This document shows, one piece after another, positions 24,795 through 35,400 of a stretch of DNA of 64,000 nt (its first letter is position 1; each line of letters begins with the position of its first letter). The stretch lies in NCBI RefSeq assembly GCF_023734135.1, contig NZ_AP025730.1:2418001-2482000 (forward strand), written 5' to 3'. The notes under the pieces are model-generated. The model made no database searches. It saw only the letters and a program-made list of their open reading frames with translations, and was not told the DNA's origin. The stretch is from Sphaerotilus microaerophilus. Its GTDB lineage: Bacteria > Pseudomonadota > Gammaproteobacteria > Burkholderiales > Burkholderiaceae_C. The position numbers and the translations under genes were made by a program.

Positions 24795-26417
24795 TCAGTA
24801 CAGATCGGCGGCAGGCGGCGTCGCAGCGCCTGACGGTGCCGGCTTGGCGGCAATCATGCAGCCGGTGGTGAGCAGCAGGCTGGCGATCGAGGCCGCGTTC
24901 TGCAACGCCAGGCGCGTGACCTTCGCCGGGTCGATCACGCCCATCTCCAGCAGGTCGCCGTATTCACGGCTGCTGGCGTTGTAGCCGTAGGCTCCTTCGG
25001 CGGCGGCGACACGCCCCAGCACCACCGAATCCTCCTCGGCGGCGTTGCGCACGATCTGGCGAAGCGGCGCCTCGAGCGCCCGTTGCACGATCTGCATGCC
25101 GGCAGCGATGTCGCTGTTCGCCCCCTGCGCCTGATCCAGCGCCCGTCGGCAGCGCAGCAGCGCCACCCCGCCGCCGGGCACGATGCCTTCGTCGACCGCG
25201 GCACGCGTGGCGTGCAAGGCATCCTCCAGGCGGATGCGGCGCTCCTTCATTTCGGCCTCCGTGGCTGCCCCAACCTTCAGGACGGCCACCCCGCCGGTGA
25301 GCTTGGCGACGCGCTGCTCGAGCTGCTCACGATCGTATTTCGTGGTGGCCTTGTCCTCGATCGCGCGCCGCAACTGCGCCACGCGCTCTGCGATCACCTG
25401 CGGATCGCCGCCACCACCGACTACCGTGGTGTGATCCTTGCTGACTTCGACACGCCGGGCGCGTCCCAGCCGCTCGGGGGTCACCTGCTCCATCGACAGG
25501 CCGAGTTGCTCGCTGACGACCTGGCCGCCCGAGAGGATCGCCAGGTCCTCCAGCATGTCGCGCCGCCGGTCGCCAAATCCGGGCGCGCGCACAGCGCAGC
25601 ACTTGACGACACCACGCAGGTGATTGACCACCAGCGTGGCCAGGGCCTCGCCTTCGAGCTCGTCGCAGACCATCAGTAGGGGGCGGCCCTCCTTGGCCAC
25701 CAGTTCGAGCGCGGGCAGCACGTCCTTGACCGTCGCAATCTTGCGGTCGGCCAGCAGGATCACCGGATCCTCGAGCACCGCCTGCTGCTTGTCCGCCTGC
25801 GTGATGAAATAGGCCGACAGGAAACCGCGGTCGAACTGCAGGCCCTCGACGACCAGCAACTCGCTGGCCACACCGGTGCCGTCCTCGATCGTGATGGCGC
25901 CCTCGCGCCCGACCTTGTCCATCGCCTGGGCGATCAGCGTGCCGATCGAGCGGTCGTTGTTGCCCGAGATCGCCGCCACGTGGGCGATCTCCGCCGATGT
26001 CCGGCAGGGCTGCGCCAGCTGCCGCAGCGCCTCGACCACCCGCTGTGTGGCCTGCTCGATGCCGCGGCGCACGTCCATGGGGTTCATGCCCGCGGCCACC
26101 ACTTTCATGCCCTCGCGCACCATGGCGCGCGCCAGCAGCGTTGCCGTGGTGGTTCCGTCGCCGGCCATCTCGCTGGTGCGCAGGGCCACCTCCCGCACCA
26201 TCTGCGCGCCCATGTCCTCGAACGGATCCTCCAGCTCGATCGCCTTCGCAACGATCACGCCCGAGTTCACCACCGTCGGCGCGCCGAACGGCTGCTGTAG
26301 CAACACCGTGCGTCCACGCGGGCCCAGGGTGAGCATCACGGCATCGGCCAGGATGTCGACGCCGTCAGCGATCTTGCGGTGGGCGGCATCGTCGAACAGG
26401 AGGATCTTGGCATTCAT
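24795..26417 (-). CDS. groL: Second-type chaperonin GroEL without groES
   Basis: 540 residues, full length for Hsp60: [20 protein letters not shown] at the N-terminus, [20 protein letters not shown] for ATP binding, apical domain and the [15 protein letters not shown] stretch. The usual GGM-repeat tail is replaced by [18 protein letters not shown]. No groES gene is beside it, so this is probably an extra, conditionally used GroEL. A perfect FNR-type palindrome at 26452-26465 is centred exactly 41.5 bases before the ATG and no Shine-Dalgarno is visible, which raises the possibility of a leaderless message. Converges on the stress-protein-like gene ending at 24751. Confidence 0.92.
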   Translation of the reverse strand: MNAKILLFDDAAHRKIADGVDILADAVMLTLGPRGRTVLLQQPFGAPTVVNSGVIVAKAIELEDPFEDMGAQMVREVALRTSEMAGDGTTTATLLARAMVREGMKVVAAGMNPMDVRRGIEQATQRVVEALRQLAQPCRTSAEIAHVAAISGNNDRSIGTLIAQAMDKVGREGAITIEDGTGVASELLVVEGLQFDRGFLSAYFITQADKQQAVLEDPVILLADRKIATVKDVLPALELVAKEGRPLLMVCDELEGEALATLVVNHLRGVVKCCAVRAPGFGDRRRDMLEDLAILSGGQVVSEQLGLSMEQVTPERLGRARRVEVSKDHTTVVGGGGDPQVIAERVAQLRRAIEDKATTKYDREQLEQRVAKLTGGVAVLKVGAATEAEMKERRIRLEDALHATRAAVDEGIVPGGGVALLRCRRALDQAQGANSDIAAGMQIVQRALEAPLRQIVRNAAEEDSVVLGRVAAAEGAYGYNASSREYGDLLEMGVIDPAKVTRLALQNAASIASLLLTTGCMIAAKPAPSGAATPPAADLY

Positions 26418-26451
26418 GCCAACAATCTTGGCCGCACGACGGCGCAATGCG

Positions 26452-26465
26452 TTGAGAGCACTCAA
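26452..26465 (-). promoter_or_regulatory. Perfect FNR-type palindrome upstream of groEL
   Basis: TTGAG-AGCA-CTCAA, a perfect inverted repeat, centred 41.5 bases before the A of the groEL start codon. In FNR-class II promoters the site is centred at -41.5 from the transcript start, which would place +1 on the start codon itself. Confidence 0.75.
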
Positions 26466-26557
26466 CTGCTGCGATGTCGGGCCGGGCGCGCGCTTGCGCC
26501 GGTCCCTCGGCCGATGGGGTGCGTGCAAGCCGGAACGGACATTCCTGGCCATGATGG

Positions 26558-26701
26558 ATGGCTCAAGTCCCCGAGCTCGCCACGTCCCTGCGCGTCCTGA
26601 TCATCGACGATTCCCCTGCCATCCAGCACGCCCTGGGTGCTCTGCAGGTGGCTCAGTCCGGCATCGAGGTCGTGGGCTGCGCCAGCGAGCGGGCGAGCGG
26701 G
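26558..26701 (+). pseudogene. 5' fragment of a response-regulator gene
   Basis: After an ATG at 26558 the frame reads [19 protein letters not shown] and then GIEVVGCASERA, the first strand, acidic pair, first helix and second strand of a receiver domain. It then loses all similarity before the phospho-acceptor Asp and runs antisense into the DASS carrier gene. About 48 codons survive. It probably marks a deletion of a LuxR-type regulator once divergent from groEL. Confidence 0.65.
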
Positions 26702-26731
26702 CTGGCGGGTCCAAGGCGGAGGCGGGCGCAG

Positions 26732-28222
26732 TCAGCGCCACACCGGCCCCCAGGTGAGCCACGGCCAGACTACCCCCAGCAGTGCGGCGAAGTACAGCAT
26801 CCCGAAGCCGGCCCCAAGTGCCCAGAACATGCTGCGACCCAGGTAGCCGCTGGCCGCATAGATCGGGGCGCAGCCGGTGGCATAGGGCGAAATCACGCCC
26901 ATCAGCCCCAGTGCATGGACGCACAGCATCGCCAGCATCGGCGCGTCCAGCCCCGGCACGCCCTGCGCGAGTGCCAGAACGACCGGCAGCACCGCCAGCG
27001 CGTGCGAGGTCACGCTGGCGAACAGGTAGTGGCTCCAGAAGAACAGCGCCAGCATGGCGACCAGCGTGAGCCGGGGATCGAGTTCGTGCAGCGGTGCGGA
27101 GGCACGCTGCGCGAACCAGCCGATGAAACCGGTGCGGCTCAAGCCGTCGGCCAGCGTGAGCACCGTCGCGAAGTAGAGGAACACCCCCCAGGCCTCGCGG
27201 TCGCCAGTCAGGTCGTCCCAGGTGATCACGCCGAGCAGCAGCATGGCCGAAGCGGCCACCAGTACCACGGTCACCGGATGCAGCGAGCCCGCTCCCGGCC
27301 ACGGCAGGCCGAGGTATGGCTGGCTGCCGGTGACCCACAGCCAGATCGCCAAGAGCACCAGCGCGGCCATCGTCCACTCGGCGCGCGTCACCGGCCCCAT
27401 TGCCTCCAGCTCACCGTGGGCCCACTCGACGGTGGCGCTGGAGTCTCCCACCTTGGGGCGCAGCAGGGCGTACGACAGCGCTGGCACGAGCAGCAGCAGC
27501 AGGATGCCCGCCGGGGCAAAACCCAGCGCGAACTGCAGCCAGCCCACCGACACGCCGGTGGCCTTGTGCGCCATCGCCACCGCCGCGGCATTGGGCACCA
27601 GGGCAGTGATGAACATCGAACTGGTCACTGCGGTCGAGGCGAACGCGGTCCACATCACGTAGCTGCCGATGCGCCCCTCGCCGGCCCCGGGCGTGCTGCC
27701 GTACAAGGGCGGGATCTGGCTGACGATCGGGTAGATCGTGCCGCCGCTGCGCGCGGTGTTCGAAGGGGTTCCCGGCGCGAGCGCCAGATCCGCCAGCGCG
27801 ATTGCGTAGCCCAGGCCCAGCGTGCGGCGGCCCAGCCGGCGCACCAGCATCAGCGCGATGCGCCGCCCAAGGCCGCTGCGGCGGTAACCGATGGCGAAAA
27901 GGAAGGCGCCGAAGGTCAGCCAGACCGTCGGGTCCGAAAAGCCCGCCAACGCCCAGGCGATCGACTCGGCCGGGTCGTCGTGCACCGCGCCCGTCGCGGT
28001 GAGGAAGGACAGCGCCATCAAGCCGATCGCTCCGCCCGGCAACCCGGTAACCACCAAGGCGGTGATCGCCGCAGCAAACACGGCGAAGTAATGCCATGCA
28101 GATACCGCCAAGCCCTCCGGTGCCGGGCATACCCGCAGCGCTCCCCAAACCAGCCAGGGCAGTACCAGCGCTGCCGAGCGGACAGGTTGCGAAGGCAAAG
28201 AGAACCTCACGCCCGCTGCCAA
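26732..28222 (-). CDS. DASS-family anion/dicarboxylate carrier
   Basis: 496 residues with about a dozen hydrophobic segments. Family marks include SDPTVWLTFGAFLFAIGYRR early on and the two S-N-T/S-x-T-like hairpin signatures, here APGTPSNTARSGGTIYPI and VTSHALAVLPVVLA, which bind Na+ and carboxylate in DASS (CitT/TtdT/SdcS) transporters. Likely substrate is a C4-dicarboxylate, 2-oxoglutarate or citrate; symport versus antiport cannot be told. The start is a TTG at 28222, with a GTG at 28210 as alternative. It follows the attachment-family gene by 61 bases and probably shares its FNR-type promoter. Confidence 0.82.
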   Translation of the reverse strand: MAAGVRFSLPSQPVRSAALVLPWLVWGALRVCPAPEGLAVSAWHYFAVFAAAITALVVTGLPGGAIGLMALSFLTATGAVHDDPAESIAWALAGFSDPTVWLTFGAFLFAIGYRRSGLGRRIALMLVRRLGRRTLGLGYAIALADLALAPGTPSNTARSGGTIYPIVSQIPPLYGSTPGAGEGRIGSYVMWTAFASTAVTSSMFITALVPNAAAVAMAHKATGVSVGWLQFALGFAPAGILLLLLVPALSYALLRPKVGDSSATVEWAHGELEAMGPVTRAEWTMAALVLLAIWLWVTGSQPYLGLPWPGAGSLHPVTVVLVAASAMLLLGVITWDDLTGDREAWGVFLYFATVLTLADGLSRTGFIGWFAQRASAPLHELDPRLTLVAMLALFFWSHYLFASVTSHALAVLPVVLALAQGVPGLDAPMLAMLCVHALGLMGVISPYATGCAPIYAASGYLGRSMFWALGAGFGMLYFAALLGVVWPWLTWGPVWR

Positions 28223-28283
28223 TCCGTTGAATGTGGCCGACCCGCCCCGATCCCACCAAAGCGAGGTGGATCCTGGGCAGGCC

Positions 28284-28724
28284 TCAACCGTGTGTCAGCA
28301 GCCGCTGCGCCAGCTCCGCGTCGTGCAGCGTGGTGTAGTCGGCCTCGAAGGTGCGCAGCACGAGCTTGCGCGCTTGCTGGCTCAGGTGCGACTTCAGGCG
28401 CCCCATGAAGGGATCCGAGGCCACCAGCGTGACGCCGACGCAGCGCCCGTTCGCCACTCCGTCGTTCACGCAGGCGGCCACTTCGCGGGCGAAGCGGTCC
28501 TGCTCGCGGGTGTGTGGATCGGTGCGCGCAACGTAGGCGGCGCTGCCCAGGCCGTGCCCCTGTCCTTCGACGTGCCCCGGTCGGTCGTCACCGAGATCCA
28601 CGCCCTTTATGCGACTCTGCGGGTGCACGAGATCGGCCACGCTCGTGAACTGCCCCAGGCCGGCCTCGACCTCGAGGACCCGCGCACGTGCGCTGTTCGC
28701 CACCACCAGCCAGTTTTTCTTCAC
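28284..28724 (-). CDS. Host-attachment-family protein (eRF1-like fold)
   Basis: 146 residues from a GTG at 28724, seven bases after AGGAG; an ATG at 28796 would place the start inside the FNR palindrome and is rejected. The sequence KKNWLVVANSARARVLEV with a C-terminal LVASDPFMGRLKSHL and DYTTLHDAELAQRL matches the family annotated as 'required for attachment to host cells' (named from Agrobacterium), whose fold resembles archaeal/eukaryotic release-factor domains and suggests a ribosome-related stress role. The name should not be taken as function here. Confidence 0.8.
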   Translation of the reverse strand: MKKNWLVVANSARARVLEVEAGLGQFTSVADLVHPQSRIKGVDLGDDRPGHVEGQGHGLGSAAYVARTDPHTREQDRFAREVAACVNDGVANGRCVGVTLVASDPFMGRLKSHLSQQARKLVLRTFEADYTTLHDAELAQRLLTHG

Positions 28725-28782
28725 AGCAGTCTCCTGGACCATTTCCCGGCCCAGATGCTCGACGCTTTCGACCGTGTACCGA

Positions 28783-28796
28783 TTGAGGGCACTCAA
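28783..28796 (-). promoter_or_regulatory. Perfect FNR-type palindrome upstream of the attachment-family gene
   Basis: TTGAG-GGCA-CTCAA, perfect and flanked by A/T to extend to 16 bases of symmetry. Centred 65 bases before the GTG start, so a -41.5 placement gives a leader of about 24 bases. Confidence 0.75.
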
Positions 28797-29216
28797 TCCC
28801 GGTCATGACCACGTTGTCGAGCCGAGTCCGCAGCCGGGGCCAGGGAATGCCTGGACATGACCTTGCCCCTGCGAGAGCTTCTTGCAAGATACCTATCGTG
28901 CATGTGCCCGACTGCATCCGTTGATGCGGTCCGGGGTGGCTGTCGTGCAATGGTCGTTCCCTGACCCGCTGCAGCGCTGGTGCGGTGGCGAAGACTGGGA
29001 GGAAGCCCGGGCCCAGCCACTGGAGCAGCCCGACGGCGGCCGATCAGCCACCCAACGTCCTGCAGTCCCTCGTATGTGCGGTGGTGCACCGTGGCCCTAT
29101 GTGGGCCGCCGCACCGACCTGCGCGGCGCGACCGCCTATGTTCAAGAGTTGATGGTGGCGCTGCCGCCATCCCAGCAGAGGCCTCGAGGTACGTTGCCCC
29201 TGCCATCAAGGACCCC
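28797..29216. other. 420-base gap without a supported gene
   Basis: Open frames occur on both strands (for example one from 28924 to 29218) but none has a ribosome site, family resemblance or consistent codon use. I see no palindrome of the FNR type for the rightward genes and no terminator. It presumably carries the promoter for the 29217 gene and the glucan synthase. Confidence 0.5.
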
Positions 29217-29459
29217 ATGACGACGACCCCTGCGCGCAGCCCCTGCTGGAGCACCTCCTCCTTCGGACGGGCACCTGACACCACGCCCCAGGAGCTGTGT
29301 GCGCTCGGCGAGCACCTGAGCCTGTGCCGTGGGCGCCACGGCCGCTGGTCGGCCCTGTCCTGCGCCATGCAGGCGTTGCGCGGCATCGTTGCGGCACGCG
29401 CGATGACCGCCTGGCTGGTGGCGGGCCTGTTGCTGGCCGTGGTCATCGCCGTCTCCTGA
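29217..29459 (+). CDS. Small single-span membrane protein coupled to the glucan synthase
   Basis: 80 residues, no family recognised. The first 50 residues are hydrophilic with three cysteines; the end (MTAWLVAGLLLAVVIAVS) is one hydrophobic helix finishing at the C-terminus, as in a tail-anchored protein. Its stop is three bases from the ATG of the giant synthase, so the two are probably translated together. A role as a small subunit is inferred from position alone. Confidence 0.5.
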   Translation: MTTTPARSPCWSTSSFGRAPDTTPQELCALGEHLSLCRGRHGRWSALSCAMQALRGIVAARAMTAWLVAGLLLAVVIAVS

Positions 29460-29462
29460 GGC

Positions 29463-32400
29463 ATGGCGTTCCCACGGCTGAAACACCTGATCCCCCAGGC
29501 CGGGACCGACCTGCAGACCCTGCTGGAGGCCTCGCGCGGCGCGCTGCTGCCGCCGCTGCGCGCGGAGATCTTCGGGCCGCAGCGCCTGGCCGCCCATGGT
29601 CGCAGCCTGGGTGCCACGCACCGGGCGGCCACGCCGTCGTGGCATGCCGCGAGCTTCTTCCCGCGCCTGCGCAGCAACATCCGGGTGCTGCGCGAGGCCC
29701 ACCGCTTCATCAGCGCGCAGGCCCGCGCCGGCCATGAGATCAGCCCGGCTGCCGAATGGCTGCTGGACAACTTCCACCTCATCGAGGCGCAGTTCGAGGC
29801 GGTGCACGAGGGCCTGCCGCGCAACTACTACCGCGCCCTGCCGGTGCTGCTGGACGAGCCGCTGGCGGGCCTGCCGCGCGTCTACGGGATTGCCTGGGCG
29901 TTTGTGGCCCACAGCGATGGCGCCTTTGACGAGGAGCTGCTGCTGCACTTCCTGTCGGCCTACCAGGAGAGCTGCGAACTCACGCTCGGCGAGATCTGGG
30001 CCCTGCCGACCACGCTGCGGGTGGTGCTGATGGAGAACCTGCGCCGCCTGGCCGAGCGCGTGGCCACCCACAAGGCCGCACGCGAGGCGGCCAATCTCTG
30101 CTGCGACCGGCTCGACGCCTGCCATCCCGTCCCGCTGGACGAGTTGCTGGCGGCCATGAACCGCCGCGGCGTGGGCGCCGTGTTCCTCGCCCAGCTGGCC
30201 CTGCGGCTGCGCGAGCATGGCGGGGACCCGGCCGCGCCGTTGCGCGCCTGGCTGCACCAGGCACTGCCCGACCCGCCCGCCGCCCTGGCGCAGCACAACG
30301 CCGACCTGGCTGCCGACAACCTGAGCGTGGGCAACGCCGTGACATCGCTGCGCCTGATCGGCGAAGTCGACTGGACCCAGCTGGTGGCCCGTGCCAGCCA
30401 GCTCATGCAGGTGATGCTGGGCTCGCCGCTGTTCGAGGCCGAGCACACCCGCACCCGGGATCAGACCCTGCATGCCATCGAACGAATCGCTCGCCGCAGC
30501 CGATGCAGCGAGATCATGGTGGCGCGGGCGCTGCTGGGGCTGATGACCACGGCCGACGCCGATGAGCAGGGCAACGCGGCCGCCCACGAGCTGGGGCCTG
30601 CCCACTGGTTGAACGGCGAGGGCTGGCCCGCGCTGGCCCAGGCGCTGGGTCTGCCGGTGGGCGTGGCCCCGGCGTGGCGCCGCGCCCGGCAGCGCGTCGT
30701 GTTGCCGGCCTATCTGGGGGCCCTGCTGCTGGGCACGCTGGCCGCCGCCGGTTGGTTGCTGCGCGACGGCAGCGGGACGGTGGCTTGGACGGGGTGGACG
30801 GTGCTTACCGTCGGGCTGCTGGCGCTGCCGGCCTCGCAGGCGGTGGTGGCGCTCATCAACCGGTTGATCGGCGAGTCGGTGTTGCCGCGGCGGCTACCGC
30901 GCCTGGCGCTGGCCGGCGGCATCCCGCCGGCGCACCGCGTGATGGTGGTGATCCCGGCGATGCTGTCCAGTCCGGCCTCCACCCGCGCCCTGGTGCACCA
31001 GCTTCACCTGCACCACCTGGCCAACCCGGAACCCTGCGCCCAGTTCGCACTGCTGACCGACTGGGCCGACGCCGATGCGCCGCAGGCCCCTGGAGACGAG
31101 GCCCTGCTGGCCGATGCGGTGGCGCAGGTCGAGGCGCTGGACCGGCACTGTCGCAGTGAACGGGCTGACATTGACGCTGAAGCTGATGCGCAGGCCGATG
31201 CACCTCGTTTCATCCTGCTGCACCGCACCCGCGAGTTCAGTGCGACCGAGCAGCGCTGGATCGGCTGGGAACGCAAGCGCGGCAAGCTGGAACGGCTGGT
31301 GAGCCAGCTGGCAACCGGGGCGCCAGGCGCCTTCCTCGATCTGGGCCGGACCTCGCGCATCGCCCCGGGGGTGCGCCACCTCGTCACGCTCGACAGCGAT
31401 ACCCGGCTGCCGCCCGGGCGGCTGCGCGAGCTGGTGGGCGTGGCCGCCCACCCGCACAACCTGCCCCGGCTGGAGGCCGACGGGCGCCGCGTTCGCAGCG
31501 GCTTTGCCATCCTGCAGCCGCACGTGGCGGCGCCCCTGCCGGCGGCCCGCGAGGTCACGCCCTACCACTGGCTGTTCGCCGGGCCCTGCGGCATCGACCC
31601 GTACAGCAGCGCCACCTCGGAGCTCTACCAGGACCTGTTCGACGAGGGCAGCTTTGCCGGCAAGGGCCTACTGAACGTGCAGGCTGTGCATGCGCTGCTG
31701 GGTGGCCGGCTGCCCGAGGACCAGGTGCTGAGCCACGACCTGCTCGAAGGGGCGCTGGCCCGCTGTGCCGCGCTGAGCGACATCGCGGTGGTCGAGGTGC
31801 CGCCGTCGCACGCCGACGTGGCGGCCTCGCGCCGCCACCGCTGGATGCGTGGCGACTGGCAGTTGCTGCCCTTCCTGCTGCAGCCGCGGCGCTGGCCGCT
31901 GGGGGCCGTCAACCGCTGGAAGATGCTGGACAACCTGCGCCGCTCGCTGGTGTCGCCGGCCGCGCTGGCCGGGCTGTGCCTGGCGCTGGCGGGCTCGGGC
32001 GTGTCGCCCTGGCGCGCACTGCTGCTGGTGCTGCTGGCCTTCGGCGCCGGGCCGGTGATGGGGGCGCTGGCGGGCAGCACGCCGTCGCGCCGCAAGGTGG
32101 CGCGCCGGCACTTCTACCGCCAGGTCGTCACCGACTGGCTGCGTGCCCTGGGCGTTGCGCTGTGGCAGTTCGCCATGCTGCTGCAGGATGCGTTGGGGGC
32201 GGCCGACGCCATCGTGCGGGCCCTGTACCGCCTGGGCATCAGCCGCCGCCACCTGCTGCAGTGGACCACGGCCGAAGCGGCGCAGGCCGCTACCGCCACG
32301 GCGGCCGCCGCGAGCCTGCGCGGCACGCTGCGCCGCCATGCCGCGGAGCCCATGGCTGCCGCCGTCCTGCTGGCTGCGGCCTGGGCCCTGGACACGCCGT

Positions 32401-35400
32401 ACCCAGGGTTGAGCTTTGCCCTGGGCCTGCTGTGGGGTTGCGCGCCCCTGTGGACTTGGTGGGGCAGCCGGCCCACCGCGAGCCTCATGGGCCCGATGGC
32501 GCGGCTGCGCACCGGGCTGGCGGATGACACCCAGCCCCCGAGCGTGGCCGAGCGGCGCATGCTGGCCGCGCTGGCGCGCGACACCTGGCGCTTCTTCGAG
32601 CGCTGCGTGAGTGCGCAGGACCACCACCTGCCACCCGACAACCTGCAGACCGCACCGCACCCCATCCTGGCGCACCGCACCTCGCCCACCAACATCGGCC
32701 TGTACCTGCTGAGTGCGGCCTGCGCGCGGCGCTTCGGCTGGATCGACACCGCCGACCTGCTGGTCCGCCTGGAGGCCACGCTGGGCACGCTGCGGCAGAT
32801 GCAGCGCCACCGTGGCCATTTCCTGAACTGGTACGACACGCGCACCCTGGCGCCGCTGCTGCCGATGTACGTCTCCACGGTGGACAGCGGCAACCTCAGC
32901 GGCCACCTGCTGGCCGTGGCTCAGGCCTGCCGGGAGTGGGCGCTGGCCACAGAGCGCCCGGCCGAGTCCGCTCGCCTGCTGGCGCTGGCCGAGGCCTTCG
33001 AGCCGCTGGCCTGGGAGGCGGATTTCAGCTTCCTGTACGACCGCCGCCGCCACCTGCTGCACATCGGCCACCGGGTGGCCGACGGTCTGCCGGACCCGGC
33101 CTGCTACGACCTGCTGGCCTCCGAGTCGCGCCTGGCCAGCCTGCTGGCCATTGCCAAGGGCGACGTGCCGCTGCGCCACTGGACGGCGCTGGGCCGGCCG
33201 GCCTGTGCCGTGGGCAGCACGGCGGGGCTGCGCTCCTGGTCGGGCTCGATGTTCGAGTACTTCATGCCCGGGCTGGTGCTCGACGAGCCCGAGGGCAGCG
33301 TCCTGCACGAGGCCTGCCGCGCGGCGCTGCAGGAGCAGGTCGCCTGGGCGCAGGCCCACGGGCTGCCCTGGGGCGTTTCCGAGTCGGCCTACGCGGCCAA
33401 CGACCACACGCTGGCCTACCAGTACGCGCCGCAGGGCGTACCGCGCCTGGCGCTGCGCCGCACGCCGCCCGACGAGTGGGTGGTCGCGCCCTATGCCACG
33501 GTGCTGGCCGCCGGCCTGGCCCCCCACCGGGCCTGCCAGAACCTGGCCACGCTGGAGACGCTGGGGGCGCGCTCGACCTACGGCTTCATCGAGGCGCTGG
33601 ACTTCACCCCCGCCCGCCAGATCGCGGGCGGCGGCCACACGCCGGTGCAGACCTTCATGGCCCACCACCAGGGCATGACCATCGTCGCGCTGGCCAACCT
33701 GCTGCTGGACGGCGCAGCGCGGCGCTGGGGCATGGGCAACGCCTACCTCCAGGCGGTGGCCCCGCTCCTGCACGAACGCGCACCGCGGGAGGTGCCGGTG
33801 ATCACCGCCCCGCCGCCGATCCCTCCGGTGCCGGTCCGAGCAGGCCCGTCTGCCAGCCTGGTGCGTGAAGTGCGGCCCGACGCCGAGGCGGTGCCGCCCA
33901 CCCAGCTGCTGTCCAACGGGCACTACAGCGTCACGGTGCGCCCCAACGGCGCCGGCTGGAGCCGCTGCGGCCCGGTGGGGCTGACGCGCTCGCGCGACGA
34001 TGCCCTGCGCGACGCGCTGGGCAGCTTCCTGTACCTGCGGCACCAGCGCCATGCGCCGGTGGTCTCGTTGACCAGCCACCCGGCGCCGGACGACGCGGCG
34101 CGCTACCGCAGCGTCTTCCACGCCGACCGGGTCTGCTTCGACGCCGACTGGCCCCACCTGACGGCACGCACCACAGTCTGGGTCAGCCCGGAGGACGACG
34201 TCGAGCTGCGCCGGGTCGAACTCCACAACCTTGGCGACCGGCCCATCGAGATCGAGCTGATCTCGGCCTTCGAGGTCAGCCTGTCGCCGCCGCTGGCCGA
34301 CGAGGCCCACCCCGCCTTTGCCAACCTGTTCGTGAGTTCGCGCTGGCAGGCGGCGCAGCAGGCGCTGCTGTTCGAACGCACGCCCCGCCTGCCCAGCGAG
34401 CCGGCGCTGAAGATGGCGCACTTCCTGGCCGAGACCGACCCGCAACTGCTGGAGCTGCAGATCCAGACCGACCGCCAGCTCTGGGCCGGACGCAACCGCG
34501 CCGTCGACCGCCCCGCGGCGCAGCTCGTCGCGCCCCCCCTGCACGGCGCCACGATGCCCGACGGCCCCTGCGAGGCCGCCCGCGGGGTCGAGCCCGGGGT
34601 GGCGCTGGCCACCGGGCTGGACCCGGTCTGCGCGCTGTCGGTACGGCTGCGCCTGCCTCCATCCGGCCTGGCCCGGCTGACCTTTGCCACCGCGGCCAGC
34701 GACCAGGCCGGCACGCTTCAGGCGGTGATCGACAAGTATCGCCAGAGCAGCCAGGTGGAACGTGCCTCGCTGATGTCGACCACGCTCGCAGGCGTGCGCC
34801 TGCGCGCCCTGCAGACCCGAGCCGAGGACTTTGCCGCCATCCAGCGGCTGACCACCGCGCTGGTGTCGGGGCTGACCCGCGTACGCCACGAGGCCGCCTG
34901 CCTGCCGCCCGAGCACACCGGCGGGTGTGACCGCCGCCTGCTCTGGGCCCACGGCATTTCCGGGGACCGGCCGATCCTGCTCGTCACGGTGGGCACGCCG
35001 CAGGGACTGGGCCTGCTGCGCGTGCTGGCGCAGGCGCTGCGGCTGTGGTCCTGGGGCGGCATCGCCTGCGACGTGGTGGTGCTCAACATGGAACCGGTGT
35101 CCTACGAGATGGCGCTGGCGCATGCCCTGGCGGCGCTGCAGCAGCGCTCGCTCAGCGACGACAACCTGCCCGGCTGGCCGGCCACATCCAGCCTGCAGGT
35201 GCTGCGCGCCGACGAGGTGGGCAACGAGGTGCTCAGCACGCTGCGGCACCTGGCGCGCCTGCAGCTGCACGCCGACGGCCGGCCGCTGCACCACCACGTG
35301 CAGGCCTGGGCCGACCAGCACGAGCAGGCCGGCGCGGCGCGGCTGCGCGAGGCGGGCTGCACCGTGGCCGGTCCCACCCCCAACGCCGAGGCCGACCCGG

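Noticed and set aside
26558..28408. A 616-residue protein starting with a receiver domain
   Set aside because: Only the first ~48 codons resemble a response regulator; the rest is antisense to the DASS carrier.
28284..28796. Attachment-family protein starting at 28796
   Set aside because: That start would lie within the FNR palindrome; GTG at 28724 has AGGAG and matches the family N-terminus.
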